Shown one piece after another: positions 1-6,257 of a stretch of DNA of 7,710 nucleotides; position 1 is the first letter of the stretch; each line of letters opens with the position of its first letter. The notes below the pieces were generated by a model, which saw only the letters and a list, made by a program, of their open reading frames with translations, was not told where the DNA came from and did not search any database. Source of the DNA: Leptospiraceae bacterium (GTDB lineage Bacteria > Spirochaetota > Leptospiria > Leptospirales > Leptonemataceae); contig JAGRNC010000112.1 of NCBI GenBank assembly GCA_020440935.1, forward strand, positions 1-7,710, given 5' to 3'. A program made the position numbers and the translations under genes.

Positions 1-1227
1 CTCAAACCTGGCTTCGCTTTTCTTTTTCTTTCGCTTCTGGGAAATCTGGGGTTATTGTTCTTCTTTAAATACTTCGATTTTGCTGCCGGCCTCTTCAATT
101 CGGCCATGAAAGCCGGAGGGCTGGAGCTCACAGTACCTGCCCTGGGATTGCTCTTGCCCGTCGGAATTTCTTTTTACACTTTTCAGACCCTAAGTTACAC
201 TATCGATGTTTACCGCGGCAATCTTCCAGTAGAAAGAAGCTTTGGCCGATTCTCGCTTTACGTGACCTTCTTTCCGCAGCTAGTAGCAGGCCCCATCGTT
301 CGGGCCAGCGAGTTCATTCCGGATATTCAGAAAGGGATCTACCATTTCCTTCCGGATGCCACCGATTTCAACTACGGTGTATTTCAGTTCCTGGGCGGGC
401 TTCTAAAGAAGATGCTGGCAGACTGGCTGGCGTTTGGTTTGATCGATCGGGTCTACGAAAACTCCAGCATGTTTACTTCGGCAGAAGCGCTCATTGTCTT
501 CTATGCCTATGGTCTACAGATTTACGGAGACTTTTCGGGCTACACCGACATGGCCATGGGATCGGCCCGGCTGCTCGGCTTCCGACTCACGGACAACTTC
601 AATCGCCCCTATCAAAGCGCTTCTATATCAGAGTTCTGGCGGCGATGGCATATCTCCCTGGGAAGCTGGTTTAGAGACTATGTTTATATCTCCCTGGGCG
701 GCAATCGTAGCCTGGTACTCAGAAATCTGTTTGTCACAATGTTTCTGGCCGGACTGTGGCACGGCGCGGGGCTGATGTTTATCGGATGGGGCATCTACCA
801 TGGCTTCTTTTTGATTTTAGAGCGATACCTTGGACAGGGAAAAGCCGACGGAAATGCGCCGGGGCTGGGCCTGGGAAGCACCGAGGGCTTTTCCTGGACC
901 CGCATCCCGCGACAGATTCTTACATTGCACCTGGTTCTTCTGGGATGGGTACTGTTCCGATCGCATAACCTGGATCAATTCATGGAATTCTTCTCTACAA
1001 TCGGTAACATGAAATGGGCCATCCCGAACGCGAAACCGATGTACATAGCAGTGGTAGTATTGGCGTACATGTACCATCTCAGCCCGGTGGCCTGGCGCGA
1101 AAAGGCCGCCGACCTTTGGAATCGTCAGAAACTGGCGGTCCAGATTTCACTAACTTTTGTTCTACTAACTGGATTATATCAGATCTCGGTTCAGGATGTG
1201 CAGCCCTTTATTTACTTTCAGTTCTAG
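1..1227 (+). CDS. MBOAT family membrane O-acyltransferase, AlgI type (5' partial)
   Basis: This is an integral inner-membrane enzyme of the AlgI/DltB group. Such enzymes pass acyl (usually acetyl) groups across the membrane for O-acylation of an exported polysaccharide or other envelope polymer. The reading frame is open to base 1, and the first in-window residues (LKPGFAF..., NLGLLFFFKYFDF) match the interior of AlgI proteins. The true start therefore lies upstream, and the TTG at 55 is not a likely start. About 408 residues are visible; the family usually has about 460-520, so the N-terminal membrane segments are missing. Visible signatures, counted from base 1, are QLVAGPIVR (about 93-101), YGDFSGYTDMAMG (about 175-187), FWRRWHISLGSWFRDYVYISLGG (about 212-234, His codon at 649) and LWHGAGLMFIGWGIYHG (about 252-268), whose WHG histidine (codon at 760) is the expected catalytic residue. 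The C-terminus PFIYFQF is typical and complete. No AlgJ/AlgX-type SGNH partner follows, so the acceptor is unknown. The family call is firm; the substrate is not. Confidence 0.93.
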   Translation, partial: LKPGFAFLFLSLLGNLGLLFFFKYFDFAAGLFNSAMKAGGLELTVPALGLLLPVGISFYTFQTLSYTIDVYRGNLPVERSFGRFSLYVTFFPQLVAGPIVRASEFIPDIQKGIYHFLPDATDFNYGVFQFLGGLLKKMLADWLAFGLIDRVYENSSMFTSAEALIVFYAYGLQIYGDFSGYTDMAMGSARLLGFRLTDNFNRPYQSASISEFWRRWHISLGSWFRDYVYISLGGNRSLVLRNLFVTMFLAGLWHGAGLMFIGWGIYHGFFLILERYLGQGKADGNAPGLGLGSTEGFSWTRIPRQILTLHLVLLGWVLFRSHNLDQFMEFFSTIGNMKWAIPNAKPMYIAVVVLAYMYHLSPVAWREKAADLWNRQKLAVQISLTFVLLTGLYQISVQDVQPFIYFQF

Positions 1228-1273
1228 TGCACGTTACAGAAACTAGTACTTTATGCTCCCATTCGGATACATC

Positions 1274-1277
1274 GGAG
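1274..1277 (+). promoter_or_regulatory. Shine-Dalgarno GGAG for the GGDEF-EAL gene
   Basis: GGAG lies seven bases before the ATG at 1285, good spacing for a ribosome binding site, and it supports that start. It sits in the 57-base gap after the MBOAT stop. That gap has no hairpin with a T-tract and no convincing -35/-10 pair, so read-through from the MBOAT gene is the simplest explanation for expression. Confidence 0.65.
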
Positions 1278-1284
1278 ATCTGCA

Positions 1285-3378
1285 ATGAGGCGCCTGCTAG
1301 CTCTGGTTCCCTTTCGCATTCTTTTTCCAGTTCTGTTTGCGGCCTTCACTCTGGTCTCGGCAAGTATCATGATCCAGATACAGACCGACAATGTGAAAGC
1401 CATGCTCGTCCAGGATCGAAAGATGCTGGTTGCGCAGAATATGAGTATTACGCGCTCCTACCTGGAGGCCGGCGAACAAGCCGAGGGTTCCAATGATGCA
1501 CTTCGACCTTTTGAGCGCGATCAAGAGGTTCAATTTCTTGCGATTCTTGATTCGAAGGATCGAATTGTTCAGAGTCTGAGCCCCGGGTTAAAGAACAATT
1601 CCATCGCTGTGGGCCTCGAGCGCGCCCCCGGATTGACCGAACTCGAGCGCGAGTTAACGGTGGAGCTCATAGAATCCTGGAAAGCCAGCGAAAAGCCCGA
1701 GTTACGCAGCCCGCTGGTGGAGTACCGCGACGAAATTCAGAGTATTGTTGTACTCTATCCATATCATGAACCGAACACTCCTGCCGAATCCATGGGAACC
1801 ATCGTACAGATTCATGCCCTGGGTCGACTCATTGAGCAACGGCAGTACATGGTTGCCGGTAATGTACTCACTACCAACCTTCTAATCGCTGGCGTCCTGG
1901 CTCTCTTCGCTCTGGCTTACTATATTTTCCTGATGCGAAGACTGCAGAACCTGCTGGAAACGACTTCGGCCTTTGGCCGCGGTAATCTGGACCTTCGCGC
2001 GAACGTAGAAGGCAGGGATGAAATTGCTCACCTGGGCCGAACGTTCAACATGATGGCCGATAGAATTCGCAATCTTGCCTATCGAGATTCGGTAACCGGT
2101 ATACCCAACCGATTGGCCTTTGAAACCAGCGCCAATCGCATCCTCAGGCATGCGCAGACTTCGGCTGCCTTGCTGTATCTGGATCTGGACGGCTTCAAGG
2201 ACATCAACGATAGCCTGGGGCATAGCATAGGCGACAGCATGCTCGACGAAGTGGCGACCCGGTTGGATCAGAAAGTCCGCGAATTGGCAGGGGAAGAGGC
2301 AATCCTGGCTCGCATTGGCGGCGACGAATTCGCCATGCTGCTGCCGGGCAGAAACGACAAGCGAAACATTGAGCAACTCTGTGAATCCTTTCTCCAGGAA
2401 ATTTCCCGAGACTATCATATCCTGGGCAACGTACTGCACGTAACCGCCAGTATTGGTCTGGCGCTCTATCCGGAAGACGGGGTAAACTTCGAAGAACTTT
2501 TAAAGAATGCCGATGCTGCTATGTATTCGGGCAAACGAACCGGCAAAAACACGTATATCTTCTTCGATCAGGAGATTCAGCAACGCAATTCAAGAAGAGT
2601 CCAGCTATCGGCCGCGCTGCGCCGAGCCCTGGATCGCGATGAAATGCAAATCCACTTTCAGCCCATTCTACGGCTGGCCGATGGAAGCGTAACCCATGGC
2701 GAAGCCTTACTGCGCTGGTCGAATTCAGAATTTGGCGAAGTCACTCCATCCGAGTTCATTCCAATCCTGGAAGAGTCCGGCTACATTCGCGATGTGGGAC
2801 AATGGGTACTAAAGGAAGCCTGTGCCACAGCGGTTCGATGGAGGCAGCGAGGATTCACGGATACCGGAGTATCGGTGAACGTTGCGGTGCAACAGCTTAG
2901 CCAAAAGGATTTTGCCCGACAGGTAGGCTCCATTCTGAAAGAGACCGGACTGCCCGCCGAGCGACTGATTCTGGAGATTACCGAATCGGAGCTCATGCGA
3001 AGACCGGCCACCACATTGCGCATTCTGGAAGAATTGAACTCCATGGGAGTGGAACTTGCGGTGGACGACTTTGGCACCGGATATTCCTCACTCAACTACC
3101 TCAAATATTTCCCGGTACACTACCTGAAACTGGACGGCACATTCGTTAGAAACATGGATCAGGATCCTGACAACGCGGCTATCGCACGGGCAGTGGTAGA
3201 ACTAGCCCACGCTTTAAAGCTTCGAATGATCGCCGAAGGAGTGGAATCGCGAAGTATTGCCGAGATGCTGAACCAGGAGAATTGCGATTATGTGCAGGGC
3301 TTTTTTACCGCAGCGGCAGTGAACGAAGAAGTATTTCTACAATTCCTGTCCAATCAGGGACCGCTCTTTGGTCCCTAG
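1285..3378 (+). CDS. Membrane GGDEF-EAL protein: putative diguanylate cyclase/c-di-GMP phosphodiesterase
   Basis: This is a 697-residue inner-membrane enzyme of cyclic-di-GMP turnover. The order is TM1 (about 9-30), an extracytoplasmic sensor of about 160 residues, TM2 (about 192-217), HAMP (about 217-263, ending in GRDEIAHLGRTFNMMADRI), GGDEF (about 264-428) and EAL (about 437-690). The sensor contains a PAS/Cache-like strand, FLAILDSKDRIVQS (84-97). The GGDEF domain has DSVTGIPNR, DLDGFKDINDSLGHSIGD and an intact GGDEF at 345-349. The inhibitory RxxD site expected five residues upstream is absent (GEEA there), so product inhibition at that site is unlikely. The EAL domain keeps E473 of EAL, N532, E564, D594-D595 of DDFGTGYSS, K615, D617, E651/E654 and Q671, the residues needed for metal binding and hydrolysis. 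Both activities are therefore possible; which dominates cannot be read from sequence. The start is ATG with a well-placed GGAG. It lies 57 bases after the MBOAT gene on the same strand, so it is probably co-transcribed. Its TAG overlaps the opposing cyclase stop. Confidence 0.95.
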   Translation: MRRLLALVPFRILFPVLFAAFTLVSASIMIQIQTDNVKAMLVQDRKMLVAQNMSITRSYLEAGEQAEGSNDALRPFERDQEVQFLAILDSKDRIVQSLSPGLKNNSIAVGLERAPGLTELERELTVELIESWKASEKPELRSPLVEYRDEIQSIVVLYPYHEPNTPAESMGTIVQIHALGRLIEQRQYMVAGNVLTTNLLIAGVLALFALAYYIFLMRRLQNLLETTSAFGRGNLDLRANVEGRDEIAHLGRTFNMMADRIRNLAYRDSVTGIPNRLAFETSANRILRHAQTSAALLYLDLDGFKDINDSLGHSIGDSMLDEVATRLDQKVRELAGEEAILARIGGDEFAMLLPGRNDKRNIEQLCESFLQEISRDYHILGNVLHVTASIGLALYPEDGVNFEELLKNADAAMYSGKRTGKNTYIFFDQEIQQRNSRRVQLSAALRRALDRDEMQIHFQPILRLADGSVTHGEALLRWSNSEFGEVTPSEFIPILEESGYIRDVGQWVLKEACATAVRWRQRGFTDTGVSVNVAVQQLSQKDFARQVGSILKETGLPAERLILEITESELMRRPATTLRILEELNSMGVELAVDDFGTGYSSLNYLKYFPVHYLKLDGTFVRNMDQDPDNAAIARAVVELAHALKLRMIAEGVESRSIAEMLNQENCDYVQGFFTAAAVNEEVFLQFLSNQGPLFGP

Positions 3379-3390
3379 GTTCTTGTTTTG
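3356..3390 (+). terminator. Probable intrinsic terminator overlapping the GGDEF-EAL stop codon
   Basis: AGGGACC (3356-3362) and GGTCCCT (3370-3376) form a perfect 7-bp stem with a 7-base loop, followed by a T-rich but interrupted tail (TTCTTGTTTT, 3380-3389). The stem is built from the last codons of the GGDEF-EAL gene and the first base of its TAG. The tail lies inside the 3' end of the convergent cyclase gene. The tail begins a few bases after the stem, so efficiency is uncertain. On the - strand the same hairpin follows the cyclase stop, but no T-rich tract comes after it, so it would be a weak terminator or 3'-end stabiliser in that direction. Confidence 0.5.
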
Positions 3391-5537
3391 ATTCTGCTTT
3401 TAATTCGATCCAGGCGACTCAAGTAATAGAGAACGGCCCGATCATCAGGGGCGGCACGCTTCACTGCTTCGAATGAAGTACGGGCTTCATCAAAGTTTCG
3501 ATGATGCAACTGCACCACTCCCCGCTCAAAATCTTCCCGGGTCACCACTTTCACAGTTTTCTCTTCTTTTTCATCCTGTCCAAAGAATTCAAAGATACTG
3601 ACCGGCTGATCCTTTCCTTTTACGCGCACTTTTCCCAGAAATCGATACGCATATTCCGTTGGATCCGAAATATGAAACAGAGTGTCCTGGCTAACAATCA
3701 TAGAAACGCCATAAATTCTGGTAAGCCCCTCGGTGCGGGCCGCCAGGTTGACTGCATCCGAGATCACCGTACCATCCATTCGCCTGGATTCGCCCACTGT
3801 TCCAAGCATCAGATTTCCCGTATGGATCCCTACGCCGATCCGAATCGGATTTTCGCCGCGCTCCTGCAAATCCGCATTGAATTCGCGCACAGCAGCAAGA
3901 ATTGCCAGGCCGGCATTTACTGCATCCTCGGGCTGACCTGGAAATAGAGCCATTAGTCCGTCGCCCAGGTACTTATCTATGAATCCGCTGTGATTTCGAA
4001 TTAGAGGGCCAATTCGGCCCAGGTATTCATTGATAAATGCAAACGTGGCGGCCGGGGTCATGCCCTCGCTTCGAGTTGTAAAATCGCGGATATCCACAAA
4101 CAGAACGCTCATGGTTTGCTGAACCTGATCGCCAAGCTCGATGTCCAGAATGCTTTCCTTGTGTAGATATTTGAGAAACTCTTCGGGTACAAAGCGGCTG
4201 TATGCGGTATTGTACTGCCGCAATCCTTCGGACATGGTTTCAATAGTTGCAAAGGCGCGCGAGAAGCGTATTGAAAGGATAAAAGACTGGGAGAAAATAA
4301 ACACAAACAATCCAAAAGGCACCAGCTGAACGGTCTGGATTACCTGCTGATTGTACAGTAGATCGTTAATCGTCGTCGCGGAAAGCACCAGAGTTGCGAT
4401 GGTAGCAAATACGGCCCCTTCGCGACGTTTGTAGATTGCCACGGAGAACACAATGCAGATATATAGGATCGAACTTACCAGAACGTACTGGAAATAGTCC
4501 ACAGTGTAGGTGAACCAATCCGTGGGGGAAACCAGAGTAAAGATGGCGAAAGCACCGCTGACTACCAGAAGCCCTCGCAGAAAGAGATTCCAGCTTTCTC
4601 TGGGATAAAGGCTCTGCACAAAGTAGCAAAAAGACGGCAGAGCTAGATAAACGCTCAAATACTCAAACCGCAACAGAATCGACCATGCCGATTCCGGAAA
4701 CATGGAATGAAGTAATCGCTCACCGATCAGCGTAAGACGCATTACGATGATCAGACAAAACAGGCCAAACCAGAGAGTGGAGCGATCATTTCTGCGCAGA
4801 AAGAACAGACCAAGATGATAAAAGCCCATTATTAGCAGACTGCCGGCGATAAAACTCTCAAATAGAATTCGTCCTTCCCGGTACTGGCGAATTGCACTTT
4901 GCGATCCAATGCGAATACTTTCCCAGAGTCCACCTTTTCGATGATCGAAATTTGTAACCTGAAGTGTAATGTCCAGGACTGGTCCCGTTTCCTGAAGCTC
5001 GAAGATGCGAGTGCGAAAGCTGGGTCTGTACTGGGCCGGATCGCTGCCCACCTGACCGTTCGATCCGTATTCCTTCCCATTTACGAACAACCGGTAGGCG
5101 CTGGATTCATCCAGAAACTTGAGCGAAAGGGGCGGATGATTTTCCGGAAGCAGGACCCGCAAACCATACGTAGCAAATCCCTTTCCGGTCAGCGTTTCGC
5201 CCAACTTCAACCCATTCCAATTCCCCGGCACAGGAATGTACGTATCTGGCTGTGGCATACTCGACGGCGGAAAGGATTGTTCCGAACTGGGGGATTTTCG
5301 GTTCGCAGGAGGGCTTCCGTCGGGACTGCCCATCATCGATGGCTCATCGAGGCGGATCAATTTTTCCCAGTAGAAGGCCCACTTTCCGTCGAGGTTGTGG
5401 ATCTTTGTCAAATCTTCCTGGCTCAGATCCAGGATGCCCTGTGGCCCGTCTGCCCGGGCAGCAAGTGGCGCTAGAAGTAAGGCCAGACAGAGAGCCCGCC
5501 TGAATGTACGGAATGCTTGGCTCATAGGGGCGCTCAT
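3375..5537 (-). CDS. 7TMR-DISM receptor with class III adenylate cyclase domain
   Basis: This 720-residue protein is a membrane receptor that should make cAMP from ATP. A signal peptide (RTFRR, a hydrophobic core at 15-26, likely cleavage after ARA at 29) leads to an extracytoplasmic jelly-roll-like DISM domain (about 35-215; WAFYWEKL, PVPGNWNGL, AYRLFVNGKEYGSNGQVG). Seven hydrophobic segments follow (about 224-424). A linker with the conserved pattern RFVPEEFLKYLHKESI...LGDQVQ (448-473) precedes the cyclase domain (about 475-650). Metal-binding D482 and D526, adenine-type K522 and T590, and transition-state N597 and R601 are all present. K/T at the base-recognition positions favours ATP over GTP. 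A C-terminal TPR-like helix pair (about 668-702) is a possible partner site. A Ser/Pro-rich stretch (66-99) interrupts the sensor. The start ATG at 5537 overlaps the pdxH stop as ATGA, implying translational coupling; it has only a weak upstream GAG. An ATG four codons in (5525) is an alternative. The ligand is unknown. The architecture is typical of Leptospiraceae cyclases. Confidence 0.93.
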   Translation of the reverse strand: MSAPMSQAFRTFRRALCLALLLAPLAARADGPQGILDLSQEDLTKIHNLDGKWAFYWEKLIRLDEPSMMGSPDGSPPANRKSPSSEQSFPPSSMPQPDTYIPVPGNWNGLKLGETLTGKGFATYGLRVLLPENHPPLSLKFLDESSAYRLFVNGKEYGSNGQVGSDPAQYRPSFRTRIFELQETGPVLDITLQVTNFDHRKGGLWESIRIGSQSAIRQYREGRILFESFIAGSLLIMGFYHLGLFFLRRNDRSTLWFGLFCLIIVMRLTLIGERLLHSMFPESAWSILLRFEYLSVYLALPSFCYFVQSLYPRESWNLFLRGLLVVSGAFAIFTLVSPTDWFTYTVDYFQYVLVSSILYICIVFSVAIYKRREGAVFATIATLVLSATTINDLLYNQQVIQTVQLVPFGLFVFIFSQSFILSIRFSRAFATIETMSEGLRQYNTAYSRFVPEEFLKYLHKESILDIELGDQVQQTMSVLFVDIRDFTTRSEGMTPAATFAFINEYLGRIGPLIRNHSGFIDKYLGDGLMALFPGQPEDAVNAGLAILAAVREFNADLQERGENPIRIGVGIHTGNLMLGTVGESRRMDGTVISDAVNLAARTEGLTRIYGVSMIVSQDTLFHISDPTEYAYRFLGKVRVKGKDQPVSIFEFFGQDEKEEKTVKVVTREDFERGVVQLHHRNFDEARTSFEAVKRAAPDDRAVLYYLSRLDRIKSRIKTRT
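5534..5537 (-). other. ATGA start/stop overlap (translational coupling) between pdxH and the cyclase
   Basis: Read on the - strand, the cyclase ATG (5537-5535) and the pdxH TGA (5536-5534) share bases as ATGA. No strong Shine-Dalgarno precedes the cyclase ATG, so ribosomes finishing pdxH probably reinitiate here. This is the strongest evidence that the two genes form one transcript. Confidence 0.7.
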
Positions 5538-6199
5538 GGACTCAATCGAAAGCGTTTCCAGTGATTGCCTTCGCGCTCAAAAGCCAGACGATCGTGCAAC
5601 CTACCTGGCCTTCCCTGCCAGAATTCCAGGCGATCCGGTCGAAGGACGTATCCGCCCCATCCGGTGGGCCTGGGTGGATGATCGCCGTACTGATCTTTGA
5701 GCGAAGCCATCCGCTCCTCCAGCGCCGCCCGAGATTCCACGGGCTGGCTCTGGTGCGATACCAGAGCTCCATAGCGGCTTTCCAGGGGTCTACTATGAAA
5801 GTATTCTTCGGATTCTGAATCCAGAGTCTTCTGCGTGGTACCCTGGATGCGAACCTGTCGCTCCAGACTCGACCAGTAGAAGCAAAGCGCAGCCCTGGCA
5901 TTGGCTCTAAGATCCGCTCCTTTTTTAGATTCATAGTTGGTGAAGAAGACGAAACCTTCTTCGCGGGCATCCTTGAGTAGAACAATGCGGACATCGGGCT
6001 GACCGTGGTCATCGACGGTAGCAAGGCTCATAGCATTCGCATCCGAATGTGATTGCAATGCCTCCGAAAACCAGGATTGGAACAGCTGTAACGGATCATA
6101 GCCAGCATTTTCCTCTTCCAGCGTCCGGAGTTCATATTCTCGTCGAAGCTCTTTCATTTCTATTTGGCAGGCTGCCCGGTCAATGCACGGTTTCAACAC
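5534..6199 (-). CDS. pdxH: Pyridoxamine/pyridoxine 5'-phosphate oxidase
   Basis: This is a cytosolic FMN flavoprotein that oxidises pyridoxamine or pyridoxine 5'-phosphate to pyridoxal 5'-phosphate (PLP) with O2, the last step of the DXP-dependent route and of salvage. The longest frame gives 221 residues, close to the E. coli length. Family signatures in order are LRREYE (about 18-23), MSLATVDDHGQPDVRIVLLK (57-76), FFTNYESKKGADL (85-97, FMN phosphate contacts), ERQVRIQG (113-120), EYFHSRP.ESR.GA (132-145, substrate phosphate), WGGY (181-184) and EFWQGRPGRLHDR (192-204, with the substrate-binding Arg and His). The C-terminus RFRLSP matches the family. The start is uncertain. GTG at 6199 opens the frame. 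TTG at 6196 has AGGA five bases upstream and is the best-supported by spacing. ATG at 6157 gives a natural MKELRREY start but has no clear ribosome site. It lies 58 bases after the patatin gene and overlaps the cyclase gene, so it looks like the middle gene of an operon. Confidence 0.96.
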   Translation of the reverse strand: MLKPCIDRAACQIEMKELRREYELRTLEEENAGYDPLQLFQSWFSEALQSHSDANAMSLATVDDHGQPDVRIVLLKDAREEGFVFFTNYESKKGADLRANARAALCFYWSSLERQVRIQGTTQKTLDSESEEYFHSRPLESRYGALVSHQSQPVESRAALEERMASLKDQYGDHPPRPTGWGGYVLRPDRLEFWQGRPGRLHDRLAFEREGNHWKRFRLSP

Positions 6200-6257
6200 T
6201 TTCCTGCCAGGACGGATAATTTCGCGCCGCCAGCCGGATACCCTGTACCCGGGCTAC

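Noticed and set aside
1234..1257. Possible promoter in the gap (TTACAG and TATGCT)
   Set aside because: The two boxes are only about 12 bases apart, too close for a sigma70 promoter, and the -10 match is poor.
1014..1496. 160-codon + strand frame bridging the MBOAT and GGDEF-EAL genes
   Set aside because: It overlaps the C-terminus of one real gene and the N-terminus of the next in another frame, and is low in recognisable structure.
1882..2439. 185-codon open frame on the - strand opposite the HAMP-GGDEF region
   Set aside because: It is antisense to a strongly conserved coding region and its composition mirrors the real gene's codon pattern; no family resemblance.
4899..5474. 191-codon open frame on the + strand opposite the adenylate cyclase
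   Set aside because: It lies fully antisense to a gene with clear conserved motifs, and its translation shows no recognisable domain, membrane pattern or ribosome site. It is an antisense shadow.
5542..6024. 160-codon alternative frame on the - strand inside pdxH
   Set aside because: pdxH in the other frame has all family motifs from end to end; this is an out-of-frame shadow.
6200..6257. Terminator between the patatin gene and pdxH
   Set aside because: The GC-rich bases around CCCGGG (6248-6253) pair only with mismatches, and no T-rich tract follows on the - strand, so read-through into pdxH is more likely.
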